Source of the DNA: Candidatus Rokuibacteriota bacterium
GTDB lineage: Bacteria > Methylomirabilota > Methylomirabilia > Rokubacteriales > CSP1-6
DNA length: 35,816 nt
Reading direction: 5' to 3'
NCBI GenBank assembly: GCA_003221655.1
Contig: QHSV01000096.1
Coordinates: 1-35,816 of the forward strand
The notes under the pieces were generated by a model that worked only from the letters and a program-made list of their open reading frames with translations, ran no database searches and was not told the origin of the DNA. This document shows, piece after piece, positions 1 to 10,772 of the stretch. The first letter of the stretch is position 1; every line of letters begins with the position of its first letter. A program made the position numbers and the translations under genes.

Positions 1-2
1 AA

Positions 3-512
<510 letters not shown>

Positions 513-522
513 AGCCGGCGCG

Positions 523-1569
523 TCACTTGAAGGCGGGCATCACCTCGTGCGTGAGGAGCTTCAGGCTCCGCGTCTCGAGCTCCTTGGGGATGCGCCCGCC
601 CGGATTCAGCTCGGCGACGATCCCGTCCAGGCCCAGCTCTTCGCGGAGCCGGGTCAGGCGATCGATCACGCCGGCCGCGGTGCCGAACGCGACTTTCTTC
701 TCGAGGACGTCGTCGTACGAGAGGTTCGCCATGCGCTCGGCTAGCGCCTGACGGCGGTCGGCCGGTCCGGCGCCGGCGCGACCGATCACCGCGCGGGCGA
801 GCTCGGCCTGGCGACCGAAGAAGTGCATGAGGCTCTCGCGCGGCTCCTCGACCGCGCCCTGCTCGGTCGTCGACACGTAGACCGGGATGCGGAGATAGAC
901 GCTGGGCTCGCCGGGGTGTCTCGCTTCGCGCCAGGCTTGCCGGTAGATCGCCAGATGCGCCTGCAGATCGGGGATCTCGGCGGCACGGAGTCCGACGAAG
1001 ACGGCCAATCCCATCTGGCCGACCGCCGGGAACGTCTCCGGGGTGTTGGCAGCCATCCGGATGGGAGGATGCGGAACCTGAAACGGACGCGGCGAGACGG
1101 TCGCGTTCTTGAAGCGGTAGAACTCGCCCTCGTAGCTGAACGGCTCGCCCTTCCAGGCCTCCCGAATGATCTCGAGCGCCTCCCGGAACCGCGCCTGGCT
1201 CTCGCCGTATGGAATCCCGTAGATGTCGTACGAGCGAGCGACGCCGCTGCGGCCGATGCCGAACTCCAGGCGGCCCTCGCTGATGTGATCGAGCGTCGCG
1301 ATCTCCTCGGCGATGCGCAGCGGGTGGTTCAGGGGCAGCACGGTCACGGCCGTTCCGACGTGCAGGCGCCGGGTCCGGCTGGCGATCGCGCTGGCGACCT
1401 GGAGCGACGCCGAGATCACTGAGCGCGAGGGCATGAAGTGGATCTCACCGAGCCAGACGCAGTCGAGGCCCCAGGCCTCGGCATACTGGGCCAGCTCGAA
1501 TGCGTCCCGGAACGCCGAGACCTGGTTCGCCCCGTCGCGCATCTCTTCCACGAAGATCCCGAAGTGCAT
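523..1569 (-). CDS. LLM-class flavin-dependent oxidoreductase (luciferase-like monooxygenase)
   Basis: MHFGIFVEEMRDG..., AEAWGLDCVWLGEIHF, GTAVTVLPLNHPLRIAEEIATLDHISEGRLEFGIGRS. Start set at internal ATG 1569. Confidence 0.85.
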   Translation of the reverse strand: MHFGIFVEEMRDGANQVSAFRDAFELAQYAEAWGLDCVWLGEIHFMPSRSVISASLQVASAIASRTRRLHVGTAVTVLPLNHPLRIAEEIATLDHISEGRLEFGIGRSGVARSYDIYGIPYGESQARFREALEIIREAWKGEPFSYEGEFYRFKNATVSPRPFQVPHPPIRMAANTPETFPAVGQMGLAVFVGLRAAEIPDLQAHLAIYRQAWREARHPGEPSVYLRIPVYVSTTEQGAVEEPRESLMHFFGRQAELARAVIGRAGAGPADRRQALAERMANLSYDDVLEKKVAFGTAAGVIDRLTRLREELGLDGIVAELNPGGRIPKELETRSLKLLTHEVMPAFK

Positions 1570-1645
1570 GACGTGCCTCCTCGCCTGATCGCGATACTTA
1601 CCGCGCGGGCTCGGCCCCGTCAAGGAGGGGCTAGCGAGTGCCCGC

Positions 1646-2362
1646 TCAGAGCGCCAGGTACTGCTGGCGGATCGATTCGTCCTCGCGAAACTCGCGCGAG
1701 GTACCCTCGTAGCAGACGCGTCCCTTCTCGAGCACGTACACGCGGTCCGCGAGATTCAGGGAGAAGTCCACGTTCTGCTCGGCGAGGAGGATGGTGAGGC
1801 CGTCGGCCTTGAGCCGGCCGATCTGCTCCCGTAGATGGTGGACGACGAGCGGGGCGAGGCCCTCGGAAGGCTCGTCGAGGAGCAGGAGCTCCGGGTTCCC
1901 CATGAGGGTACGCGCGACGGTGAGCATTTGCTGCTCGCCGCCGGAGAGAAAGCCGCCCTGCCGGTCGCGTAGCCCGCGGAGCGCCGGGAACAGCTCGAAC
2001 ACGCGCTCGGCGGTGAAGCCGCCCGGCCGCGTCCGTCGCGCGGCGACGTCCAGGTTCTCCCAGACCGTGAGGTCGCCGAAGATTCGACGATCCTCCGGCA
2101 CGAACCCGATGCCAAGCGCGGCCACGCGAAAGGGGGCCGCGCCCGTGATGTCGCGTCCTTTCCACACGATGCGGCCGCTCGCCGGTGGCGTGAGCCCCAT
2201 GATCGACCGCATGGTCGTGGTCTTGCCGACGCCGTTCCGGCCGAGCAGGCAGACGCACTCGCCCGCCGCGACGCGGAACGACACGCCGAACAGCACGCGC
2301 GAGAGACCGTACGCCGTGTGGATCGCCTCGACCGCGAGGACGGGCTCGGCGCCCGACGCCAT
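1646..2362 (-). CDS. livF: Branched-chain amino acid-type ABC transporter ATP-binding protein (LivF-like)
   Basis: Walker A GRNGVGKTTT, signature LSGGEQQML, Walker B LLLLDEPSEGLAP; LivF spacing. Confidence 0.9.
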   Translation of the reverse strand: MASGAEPVLAVEAIHTAYGLSRVLFGVSFRVAAGECVCLLGRNGVGKTTTMRSIMGLTPPASGRIVWKGRDITGAAPFRVAALGIGFVPEDRRIFGDLTVWENLDVAARRTRPGGFTAERVFELFPALRGLRDRQGGFLSGGEQQMLTVARTLMGNPELLLLDEPSEGLAPLVVHHLREQIGRLKADGLTILLAEQNVDFSLNLADRVYVLEKGRVCYEGTSREFREDESIRQQYLAL

Positions 2363-3099
2363 CAGTGGCGCTCCCCGAGATACACGCGGCGCACGCCGGG
2401 ATCCCGCCGCACCTCGTCCGGCGCGCCGGCGGCGATCACACGACCCTGGTGGAGGACGGTGATGCGCTCAGCGATCGAGAAGACGACCTCCATGTCGTGC
2501 TCGGTGAACAGGAGCGTGAGCCCGCGCTCGCGCGCGAGGCGCTCGATGAGCCGGATCGAATCGCGCGTCTCCGCCGCTGACATTCCGGCGGTCGGCTCGT
2601 CGAGGAGCAGGATCTTCGGCTCGAGGGCCAGGGCGAGGCCCAGCTCGAGCTGCTTCTGGCCGCCGTGCGACAGGAAGCCCGCGACCTCGTGCGCGCGGTC
2701 GGCGAGCCCGATCGACTGCAGGAGCCCCAGTGTCTCATCGCGGTAGAGCCGCTCGACTCGGGTCAGGAGGTTCCATCCGCGCCCGCCGTGGGAGAGGAAC
2801 GCGGTCTGGACGTTCTCGAAGACCGTCAGGCGCGGGAAGATGTTGGTCCGCTGGAACGAGCGCCCGAGCCCGAGACGGCAGAGGTCGTGGGGCGCGAGGC
2901 CGGTGACGTCGCGCCCGTTGAGCACGACCCGGCCGCGGTCGGGACGGAGATGGCCCGTGATCAGGTTGAAGAGCGTTGTCTTGCCCGCGCCATTCGGCCC
3001 GATGATGGCGCCGATGCTGCCGCTCGGCACGTCGAAGCTCACGCCCGCGACGGCCAGGAAGCCGTCGAAGATCTTCGCGAGGTCGCGCACCTCAAGCAC
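2362..3099 (-). CDS. livG: Branched-chain amino acid-type ABC transporter ATP-binding protein (LivG-like)
   Basis: GPNGAGKTTLFNLITG, LSHGGQKQLELGLALA, LLLDEPTAGMS; likely GTG start at 3099 (VLEVRDLAKIF). Confidence 0.88.
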   Translation of the reverse strand: MLEVRDLAKIFDGFLAVAGVSFDVPSGSIGAIIGPNGAGKTTLFNLITGHLRPDRGRVVLNGRDVTGLAPHDLCRLGLGRSFQRTNIFPRLTVFENVQTAFLSHGGRGWNLLTRVERLYRDETLGLLQSIGLADRAHEVAGFLSHGGQKQLELGLALALEPKILLLDEPTAGMSAAETRDSIRLIERLARERGLTLLFTEHDMEVVFSIAERITVLHQGRVIAAGAPDEVRRDPGVRRVYLGERH

Positions 3100-4072
3100 T
3101 CCGGAGCCTCCGGAACAGGCGCCCCGCCAGCGCCCCCACGGCACCGGCGATCCCGCCGGGAAAGCCGAACAGCAGGACGACCAGGACAGTGCCGAGCACG
3201 AGCGGCCAGTACTCAGTGTACGAGACGATCTGCTGGTTCAGGAGGATCAGCACCAGGGCTCCGATGCTCGGCCCGTAGAAGCTCCCCATGCCGCCGAGGA
3301 GCGTCATGATGAGCACTTCGGACGACTTCGTCCAGTATGCGAAGTCGGGGAAGACGCCCCGGTTGAAGATGCCGAAGAGTCCGCCGGCGAGCCCCGCGAA
3401 GGCTCCGGCCAGCACGAAGGCGGCGAGCTCGTACCGGCGGACGTTGACGCCGATGAACTCGGCGCGCTCGGCGTTCTCCCGGATCGACGTCAGGATGCGG
3501 CCGAAGGGCGACCCCACGATCCGGTGCAGGGCGAACAGGCTCGCCGCCACCAGCACCAGCGTCACGAAGTAGTAGTACTCCGAAGTCCGCCACCCGCCGA
3601 GCAGCGGTACCCGCGCGCCCCACCGCTCGACCCAGCCGAAATCCGGATAGGGGATCTCCGGCATGCCCTGCTCGCCCCCGGTGACCTCGTTCCACTTGAA
3701 GCAGATCGCCCACACGATCTGCGCGAAGGCCAGCGTCAGCATCGCGAAATAGATGCGTGTGAGCCGCACGCAGAAAAAACCGAAGACGAGGGCGCACGCC
3801 CCGGCCAGCGCACCCGCGGCGGGCCACGCCAGCAGGAACGGCGCGCCGAGCTTCTTCATGAGGATACCGGTCGCGTAGGCGCCCACCCCGAAGTAGGCGG
3901 CGTGGCCGAAGGACACGAGGCCGGTGTAGCCCACCAGCAGGTTGAGGCTCGTGGCGAAGAGCGCCCAGATGACCACGTCGCCGGCGACGAACGTGTGGTA
4001 CCGCGAGCCCACCGCGGGCACGAAGAGCGCCGCCACGAACACGAGGAGTCCCCAGGGCACGCGCGCGATCAC
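3092..4072 (-). CDS. livM: ABC transporter permease (LivM-like)
   Basis: ATSLNLLVGYTGLVSFGHAAYFGVGAYATGIL and multiple TM segments. GTG start at 4072 overlaps the livH stop; the longer ORF to 4780 is a frame artefact. Confidence 0.88.
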   Translation of the reverse strand: MIARVPWGLLVFVAALFVPAVGSRYHTFVAGDVVIWALFATSLNLLVGYTGLVSFGHAAYFGVGAYATGILMKKLGAPFLLAWPAAGALAGACALVFGFFCVRLTRIYFAMLTLAFAQIVWAICFKWNEVTGGEQGMPEIPYPDFGWVERWGARVPLLGGWRTSEYYYFVTLVLVAASLFALHRIVGSPFGRILTSIRENAERAEFIGVNVRRYELAAFVLAGAFAGLAGGLFGIFNRGVFPDFAYWTKSSEVLIMTLLGGMGSFYGPSIGALVLILLNQQIVSYTEYWPLVLGTVLVVLLFGFPGGIAGAVGALAGRLFRRLRSA

Positions 4073-4953
4073 CGGAGCGGGCGCCCGAGGAGTCCCCAGG
4101 GACGGACGATGAGCACCGCCGCCATGAGGGCGAAGACGGCGAAGATCGAAAAGCGCGGGAAGAAGAGGATGCCGAAGGAGAGCACCTGGCCGTAGATGAC
4201 CGCACCGAGCAACGTGCCCCAGAATGAACCGAGGCCGCCGATCACGACGACCACGAACGCCTCGACGATGACTTCGGTGTCCATGCCCGGCACCGTGGCG
4301 CGCATGGGGCTGATGAGCGCCCCGCCCAGTCCCCCGAGGAACGAGGCGAGCATGAACACCCACGTGTAGAGCGCGTCGACGTTGACCCCGAGGGCGCCCA
4401 GCGTCTCGCGGTCGAGCGCGGCCGCCCGGATGAAGCGGCCGGCGCGCGTGCGCTGCAGCACGAACCAGAACGCCAGCGCGATCGCCGGCCCGAGCAGCAC
4501 GATGAAGAGGTTGTACGCGGGGATCGTGGCGCCGAAGAAGGCGAAGGAGCCCGTGAGACCCGGCGGCCGGCTCACCGACTTCTGCTGGGTGCCCCAGAGG
4601 AGCTTCGCCACGTCGCTCAGGATCAGCGCCAGCGCGTACGTGAAGAGGAGCTGGTAGAGCTCCTCCTTGCCGTAGAGGCGGCGGAAGAGGACGCGCTCGA
4701 TGAGGCCGCCGAGCAGGGCGACGGTGACGGCTGCCCCGAGGGCCGCGAGCCAGAACATCCCGGGGCCCGGGCCGAGCCACACTATGAGCTGATAGGCGAG
4801 GTAGGCGCCCAGCATGTAGAAGGTGCCGTGGGCGAAGTTGAGCACCCGCAGCACCCCGAAGATCAACGACAGGCCCGAGGCGATGAGAAAGAGGAACATC
4901 GCGGCCGTGAGGCCGCTCAGGCTCTGCGCGAAGACAAAAGACGGGTCAGGCAC
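4069..4953 (-). CDS. livH: ABC transporter permease (LivH-like)
   Basis: GLSLIFGVLRVLNFAHGTFYMLGAYLAYQ, hydrophobic; overlaps livM. Confidence 0.88.
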   Translation of the reverse strand: MPDPSFVFAQSLSGLTAAMFLFLIASGLSLIFGVLRVLNFAHGTFYMLGAYLAYQLIVWLGPGPGMFWLAALGAAVTVALLGGLIERVLFRRLYGKEELYQLLFTYALALILSDVAKLLWGTQQKSVSRPPGLTGSFAFFGATIPAYNLFIVLLGPAIALAFWFVLQRTRAGRFIRAAALDRETLGALGVNVDALYTWVFMLASFLGGLGGALISPMRATVPGMDTEVIVEAFVVVVIGGLGSFWGTLLGAVIYGQVLSFGILFFPRFSIFAVFALMAAVLIVRPWGLLGRPLR

Positions 4954-6138
4954 TCAGTCCATGAACCTCGACGGATCGACGTACACCACGGGCTTCATGA
5001 TCGCGAACGGAAACTTTGGATCCTTGACCGTCTTGCCATAGAGCTGGCCGCGATTGGCCTGGTGGTCCTTCTCGCGGATCGTCAGCGGGCCGATCGGCGT
5101 CTCCACCGTCAGGCCGAGCAACGCCTTGGCGACCTTGTCCGAGTCGGTGCTGCCGGCCTTCTTGATGGCCTCGGTCAGGAACTGCATCCCGATGTAGCCC
5201 TGGATGGCCCAGGACGAGGGGTATTCGTCCTTGAGGTACTTGCTGAGACGCGCCGTGTAGTCGCGATGCGCCGGCGTCTCGCCCCAGTAGAACGCGTCAT
5301 AGGAGTTGCCCCAGATCCCGACCGGATAGTCCGCGCCCATCGACTTGGTGGTTTCTGGTGTCGCGGCCTCGCCGACGCCGATGAAGTTGTACTTGATGGC
5401 GTCGAAGACCCCGAGCGCCTTGGCCTGCTTCGAGTACGTCACGAAGAAGCCACCCCAGATCGACGAGAACACCGCCTCCGGCTTCTTGGCCATCTGGGCG
5501 TTGATGAACGGGTTGTAGTCCTGCTCGCCGAGCTTGGGCCACTGCTGGTCCACGATGTGGACGCTGGGCTTCACCTTCTTGAGGTGGTCGACGAAGGCCT
5601 TCGTGACGTCCTGGCCGTACGCGTAGTCGAAGCTCATCGTGGCGACGTTCGTCACCGGCCACTTGGCGACGATCTCGGCCGCGCTCCGCCCTTCGATGGT
5701 CGTCGTGGAGGCGACGCGGAAGACGTAGGGGTGGAGCTTGTCGGGCGCGGTGAGCTGGTCGGTCTTGGGAATGGGCGCGATGAAGACGATCTTGTTTTCC
5801 TTGGCGACGACGGAGACCGCGGGGCCCTCGGCCGAGGTCAGCGTGCCCACGAGGAAGTCGACGTTCTCCTTGAGGATCAGCTCGCGCGCGACACGGACGG
5901 CCTCGTTGGCGTCGGCCTTGGAGTCGCGCAGCAACAGCTCCACCTTGCGCCCGAGCACGCCGCCCTTGGCGTTGAGCTCGTCCACGAACATCTGCGCGCC
6001 CTTCGTCGCTGGGTCGCCGAAGAGCGCGGGCGGCCCGGAGAGCGGCATCGGCATCCCGACCTTGATCGGCTTCTGCGCCTCGGCGACCAGCGGGAGCGCC
6101 AGCAACGCGGTCAGGAACACGGTGAGGACGTGCAGCAT
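4954..6138 (-). CDS. Periplasmic ABC substrate-binding protein (Liv/amide family)
   Basis: Signal peptide MLHVLTVFLTALLALPLVAEAQ; IKVGMPMPLSGPPALFGDPATKGAQMFVDELNAKGGVLG. Confidence 0.88.
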   Translation of the reverse strand: MLHVLTVFLTALLALPLVAEAQKPIKVGMPMPLSGPPALFGDPATKGAQMFVDELNAKGGVLGRKVELLLRDSKADANEAVRVARELILKENVDFLVGTLTSAEGPAVSVVAKENKIVFIAPIPKTDQLTAPDKLHPYVFRVASTTTIEGRSAAEIVAKWPVTNVATMSFDYAYGQDVTKAFVDHLKKVKPSVHIVDQQWPKLGEQDYNPFINAQMAKKPEAVFSSIWGGFFVTYSKQAKALGVFDAIKYNFIGVGEAATPETTKSMGADYPVGIWGNSYDAFYWGETPAHRDYTARLSKYLKDEYPSSWAIQGYIGMQFLTEAIKKAGSTDSDKVAKALLGLTVETPIGPLTIREKDHQANRGQLYGKTVKDPKFPFAIMKPVVYVDPSRFMD

Positions 6139-6193
6139 GAGGGAGCCTCCTTGCGTTAGTACGTCTGTCTCGCCCCGGCGACCGCGTCGTCGC

Positions 6194-7090
6194 TCAGAGC
6201 GCCGGCAGCCCCGGGACGCGCACGCGGATGCGGTACACCGAGGTCGACGCCGTGATGTAGAGGGACCGGAAATCGTCGTCGCCGAAAGCCATGTTCGCCG
6301 TGTGCTCCGGCACCCAGATGACGCCCAGGTCGACCGCGTCGGGTGTGAACACGTGGATCCCGCCCGGCCCGCAGCAGTAGATGTTACCCTGCGAGTCCAG
6401 CTTCATCCCGTCGGGCGCGCCCGAGCCTTCGCCCTTCGTCTCCGCCCACACCCGGCCGCCGGCGAGCGCGCCGTCACCCTTCACGTCGAAGACGCGGATG
6501 TGCTGGCGGGCGGTGTCGTTGACGAAGAGGCGCTGGCCGTCGAGCGAGAAGCAGAGCCCGTTCGGCCGGTCGAAATCATCAACGAGCAGCGTCGGTGACT
6601 TCGGGTCCGATCGGACGCGAAAGACACCCTGGAACGGGAGCTCCTGGGACCGCGGCACACCGTAGAACTCGGCGCGGCCGTAGGGCGGGTCGGTGAAGTA
6701 GATGTCGCCGCCCGCCGAGCACACGATGTCGTTCGGGCTGTTGAGCTGCTTTCCCTGGAAGTGGGTGGCGAGCGGTGTCACGGCGCCGTCGGCGCGGGTG
6801 AGCGTCACTTGACTCGAGGCGTGCTCGCACGCGAGCAGCCTTCCCTGGCGGTCCCAGGTGAGGCCGTTCGACATTCCGCATGGCTTCCGAAACGTCGTGA
6901 CGCCCTCCTGCGCCGACCACCGCCGGAGGTGATCGCCGGGCATGTCGCTCCAGAGGAGGTATCGATCTCGCGGGTGCCAGAGCGGGCCCTCCGTGAACAA
7001 GCAACTACTCGCGATCCGCTCGAACGTCACGTCGGGACCGACAACGGCAGCAAGCCGAGGGTCCCGGACCTCGAGGTTCACCGCTGGCAT
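6194..7090 (-). CDS. SMP-30/gluconolactonase/LRE family protein
   Basis: CLFTEGPLWHPRDRYLLWSDMPGDHLRRW, RLLACEHASSQVTL, NSPNDIVCSAGGDIYFTDPPYG, DRPNGLCFSLDGQRLFVNDT, GAPDGMKLDSQGNIYCCGPGGIHVF. Confidence 0.9.
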   Translation of the reverse strand: MPAVNLEVRDPRLAAVVGPDVTFERIASSCLFTEGPLWHPRDRYLLWSDMPGDHLRRWSAQEGVTTFRKPCGMSNGLTWDRQGRLLACEHASSQVTLTRADGAVTPLATHFQGKQLNSPNDIVCSAGGDIYFTDPPYGRAEFYGVPRSQELPFQGVFRVRSDPKSPTLLVDDFDRPNGLCFSLDGQRLFVNDTARQHIRVFDVKGDGALAGGRVWAETKGEGSGAPDGMKLDSQGNIYCCGPGGIHVFTPDAVDLGVIWVPEHTANMAFGDDDFRSLYITASTSVYRIRVRVPGLPAL

Positions 7091-7275
7091 GAGTAGACCT
7101 CGTCGTCTGAGGAGTTCGCCTCCGGAGGGCGGGAGCGTAGCATGGGGGCGCCGGACGCCGCAAGGCCGGTGCGACGCAACACTCAGGATAGCGGCTTGAC
7201 ACGGGCGTAACCCGTTGTGAAGAATGCGGCACCGGCTCGACGCTCGTCGAGCTGACCCCCCGAAGGAGAAAGAGC

Positions 7276-8910
7276 ATGCGCACATGGAGCCTGCTGGCCC
7301 TGGCGCTGAGCGGTCTTCTGGTTGCGGGCGGGCCTTCCGCGGCGGACGCCGCCGACAAGGACACGCTCGTCATCGCCCTGGATACACTGGGCGCTCAGGT
7401 CATGGATCCGATCATGGACACGCGTGCCCCGCACGCGCACTACCACGCGCCGATCTGGGACTCGCTGGTCGGCTTCGACCTCGAGAAGGGCGGGATCGGC
7501 CCTGGGGCCGCCGAGCGCTGGGAGCTCGCGGCGGACGGCCGGAGCTGGACCTTCTACCTCCGCAAGGGCCAGCGCTTTCACAACGGCGATCCGGTCACCG
7601 CGCACGACGTGAAGTTCAGCCTCGAGCGGGTCATGTCGCCCGAATCGATCTCCTCGGGCGCCGCCGCGCTCCGGCGAGCGGTCGACCGGATCGAGGTCGT
7701 CGACGACCTGACCGTCCGGGTCCACACGAAGGGCGTCATCCCGCAGTTCGCGGCGAGCCTCTCCCGGGCGGTCTTCATGGAAGGCTCGGTCATGCCGAAG
7801 AAGTACATCGAGACGGTGGGCGCCAAGGGCTTCCGCGACAAGCCGATCGGCAGCGGCCCCTGGAAGTTCGTCCGGAGCGTCCCCGGAGACCGCGTCGAGT
7901 ACGAGGCCGTCACCTACCCGCACTGGCGCGGCACGCCACAGTTCAAGCGCCTGACGCTCCTCCTCGTACCCGAGCAGAGTACCCGCCTGGCCATGGTTCG
8001 GTCTGGCGAGGCCGCGATCGTGAGCATCGGTCCCGAGGCGGTCAAGGAGGCGCGGGCCGGCGGAATGAAGATCGTGAGCGTGCCAGGCACGATGCAGGCC
8101 GTCTATCAATTCTGGGGTCTCTACCGGCCGGAGGCCAAAGCGTCGCCGCTCAACGATGTCCGCGTGCGCGAGGCGCTGTCCCTCGCCATCGACCGGCAGC
8201 AGATCATCGACCACGTGATGGGCAAGGAGGCACGGTGGCCGATGCCGTTCGCGGCGTTCAAGTATTCGAGCGACATGACCGTCCCCCGCTGGGAGGACTG
8301 GTCCCGGACGGCGCTGCGATACGATCCCGCTCGGGCTAAGCAGCTCCTCGCCGAGGCGGGACACGGCGGCGGCTTCCGGTTGACGTTCTGGAACACGGCG
8401 CTCCCCGGCACGCCCTTCATGGTCCCGATCGGCGAGGCGGTCGCCGGCTTCTGGGAGAAGATCGGGGTCAAGGTGGAGATGAAGACCGTGGAGTGGGGCG
8501 CGTTCGATCCCATGGGACGGGGCGAGCAGAAGGGTCTCGTCGGAACGGCCTCGATGTACCGGACCGCCGGACGGCCGGAACCGATACCACGCTACGCCAC
8601 GACCTTCGTCTCCAAGGGGATCCAGCACCTCTTCGGCGACCCCCAGAACTGCCCGGCCCTCTGCCAGGACGGGGACAAGGCCTACGAGGCGGTGGTCGCC
8701 GAGAGGGACGACGCGAAGCGCACCTCGGCCACCAACGGGATGCTCGAGCTCGTGGCCAAGAGCTGGATCGCCGTGCCGATCATCGAGGGGATGGGCACCT
8801 GGGCCGTGAACCCCAAGGGCGTCGGGTACTTCAAACCGATCCCGGGCCGGCATGAATTCGGCGACGTGGCCGAGCGGATGCCGCGCCCGGAACAGCGCCC
8901 CTGGCCCTGA
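7276..8910 (+). CDS. Peptide/nickel-type ABC transporter substrate-binding protein (SBP family 5)
   Basis: Signal peptide; AAERWELAADGRSWTFYLRKGQRFHNGDPVTAHDVKFSLERV typical of DppA/OppA. Confidence 0.9.
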   Translation: MRTWSLLALALSGLLVAGGPSAADAADKDTLVIALDTLGAQVMDPIMDTRAPHAHYHAPIWDSLVGFDLEKGGIGPGAAERWELAADGRSWTFYLRKGQRFHNGDPVTAHDVKFSLERVMSPESISSGAAALRRAVDRIEVVDDLTVRVHTKGVIPQFAASLSRAVFMEGSVMPKKYIETVGAKGFRDKPIGSGPWKFVRSVPGDRVEYEAVTYPHWRGTPQFKRLTLLLVPEQSTRLAMVRSGEAAIVSIGPEAVKEARAGGMKIVSVPGTMQAVYQFWGLYRPEAKASPLNDVRVREALSLAIDRQQIIDHVMGKEARWPMPFAAFKYSSDMTVPRWEDWSRTALRYDPARAKQLLAEAGHGGGFRLTFWNTALPGTPFMVPIGEAVAGFWEKIGVKVEMKTVEWGAFDPMGRGEQKGLVGTASMYRTAGRPEPIPRYATTFVSKGIQHLFGDPQNCPALCQDGDKAYEAVVAERDDAKRTSATNGMLELVAKSWIAVPIIEGMGTWAVNPKGVGYFKPIPGRHEFGDVAERMPRPEQRPWP

Positions 8911-8929
8911 GACCGGGCGAGCGTCACCA

Positions 8930-9847
8930 GTGCAACGGTTCATCCTGCGGCGGTTCCTCCAGAGCGTGCTGCTCCTCTTCGTCCTCGCTCTGGTCATCTT
9001 CGGCCTGGCGCGCGTGAGCGGGAACCCCGCGGATCTCCTCCTGCGCGAGGACGCCACCCAGGAGGACCGCGCGCATCTCATGCGCGCCCTCGGACTCGAC
9101 CGGCCGGTCCACGAGCAGCTCTACCTCTTTCTGGCCGGGGCGCTGCGGGGCGACCTCGGAGATTCCATCCGCTATCGCAAGCCGGCCACCGAGGTCTTCT
9201 TCGAGCGCCTGCCGAACACACTCAGGCTGTTGCCGCTCGCCATGGTCGGGGCGCTCGCCATCGCCATCCCCCTCGGCGTTCTGGCGGCAGTCTACCGGGG
9301 GACGATCATCGATCGGGTCTCGGGTGCCGTCGCCGTCCTGGGGTTCGCCACCCCGTCGTTCTGGCTCGGCATCGTGCTCATCTACGTCTTCAGCATCAAG
9401 CTCGGCGTGCTTCCCTCGTCGCGGATGGGAGGGCCGAGCCACTACGTGCTGCCCGCGATCACCCTCGGCGTGTTCCTCGTGGCGGGGATGATGCGGCTCG
9501 TGCGCTCGAGCCTCCTGGAGGTGATGGGGAGCGAGTTCGTCAAGCTCGCACGGCTCAAGGGGCTCTCGCAGACCGTCGTGATCTGGAAGCACTGCCTGCG
9601 GAACGCGCTGATCCCCGTCACCACGCTGTTCGGCGTCTATTTCGCGTTGCTCATCACGGGCGCGATCGTGACGGAGACCGTCTTCGCGTGGCCGGGCGTC
9701 GGACGGCTCACCTACGAGGCGGTGATCTTCCGGGACTATCCGCTGCTCCAGGCGGTCATCTTGTTGAAGGCGATCATCGTGCTCGGCGTCAACCTCGGCG
9801 TGGACGTTCTCTACGCCTACCTGGACCCCCGGGTTCGGTACGCATAG
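8930..9847 (+). CDS. dppB: ABC transporter permease (DppB-like)
   Basis: GTG start QRFILRRFLQSVLLLFVLALVIFGLARVSGNPADLL; EAA-like loop EFVKLARLKGLSQTVVIWKHCLRNALIPV. Confidence 0.88.
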   Translation: MQRFILRRFLQSVLLLFVLALVIFGLARVSGNPADLLLREDATQEDRAHLMRALGLDRPVHEQLYLFLAGALRGDLGDSIRYRKPATEVFFERLPNTLRLLPLAMVGALAIAIPLGVLAAVYRGTIIDRVSGAVAVLGFATPSFWLGIVLIYVFSIKLGVLPSSRMGGPSHYVLPAITLGVFLVAGMMRLVRSSLLEVMGSEFVKLARLKGLSQTVVIWKHCLRNALIPVTTLFGVYFALLITGAIVTETVFAWPGVGRLTYEAVIFRDYPLLQAVILLKAIIVLGVNLGVDVLYAYLDPRVRYA

Positions 9848-10759
9848 ATGGCGCGGGTCGAGGAGCGCATCGAGGTCGGCATCGGGTCCTCGCCAGCGGC
9901 CGAGGTATCGACTCGCCCCCGATCGCGCGGGGACCTGGCGCGACTGCCGTGGGTCTCGTTCTTCATCATCGCCGTCCTGGTCCTCGTCGCCGTGCTGGCG
10001 CCGCTCGTCGCACCCCACTCGGCCACCGAGCAGTCGTTGCCCGACAAACTCCGCCCGCCCGCGTGGCAGGAGGGTGGGAGCACCAAGCATCTGCTCGGCA
10101 CCGACGTCCTCGGCCGAGACGTCCTGAGCCGACTCATCTACGGCGCGCGCGTGAGCCTGATCGTGGCGGCCGCGGCGCTCCTGGCCGGTGGCGGCGTCGG
10201 GCTCATGGTGGGTATCGTGTCCGGCTATCTCGGGGGCCGGGTGGACAGCTTCCTCATGCGGGTGGTCGACGCGACGCTGACGTTTCCGACGATCCTCATC
10301 GCCTTGCTGCTGGCCGTGAGCCTGGGGCAGGGTCTCCAGACCATCGCCATCGCCATCACCGTTCTGATCTGGGCCCGCTTCGCCCGGGTGGTCCGGGGCG
10401 AAGTCCTGGCCGTGAAGGCCCGCGATTTCGTCGCGTTGGCCCGGGTCCACGGGTGCTCGCACCTGCGCATCATGGCCATCCACATCGTCCCGAACGTTTT
10501 GAACACGTTTATGGTGCTGCTGACCCTGCACATCGGCTTCGTCATCATCGTGGAGGCCTCGCTCTCCTTCCTCGGCGCCGGGATCCCGCCGCCGACGCCG
10601 TCCTGGGGGCAGATGGTCGCGGACGGTCGCAGCCACATCGCGAGCGCCTGGTGGCTCTCGGTCGTGCCCGGCGCCGCCATCATGCTGGTCGTGCTCGCCT
10701 TCAACCTGTTCGGCGACTGGCTCCGCGACTGGCTGGACCCACGTCTCAGGCAGGTCTGA
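9848..10759 (+). CDS. dppC: ABC transporter permease (DppC-like)
   Basis: HLLGTDVLGRDVLSRLIYGARVSL; DFVALARVHGCSHLRIMAIHIVPN. Confidence 0.88.
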   Translation: MARVEERIEVGIGSSPAAEVSTRPRSRGDLARLPWVSFFIIAVLVLVAVLAPLVAPHSATEQSLPDKLRPPAWQEGGSTKHLLGTDVLGRDVLSRLIYGARVSLIVAAAALLAGGGVGLMVGIVSGYLGGRVDSFLMRVVDATLTFPTILIALLLAVSLGQGLQTIAIAITVLIWARFARVVRGEVLAVKARDFVALARVHGCSHLRIMAIHIVPNVLNTFMVLLTLHIGFVIIVEASLSFLGAGIPPPTPSWGQMVADGRSHIASAWWLSVVPGAAIMLVVLAFNLFGDWLRDWLDPRLRQV

Positions 10760-10772
10760 GGAGTCACGCGCG

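Noticed and set aside
4073-4780. N-terminal extension of the 562-aa LivM ORF
   Set aside because: It is an off-frame reading of livH; a GTG at 4072 with stop/start overlap is the better start.
2840-6159. Long plus-strand ORFs (451 aa and 443 aa) opposite the first Liv operon
   Set aside because: Antisense shadows of well-supported livM/livH/binding-protein genes, no recognisable domain.
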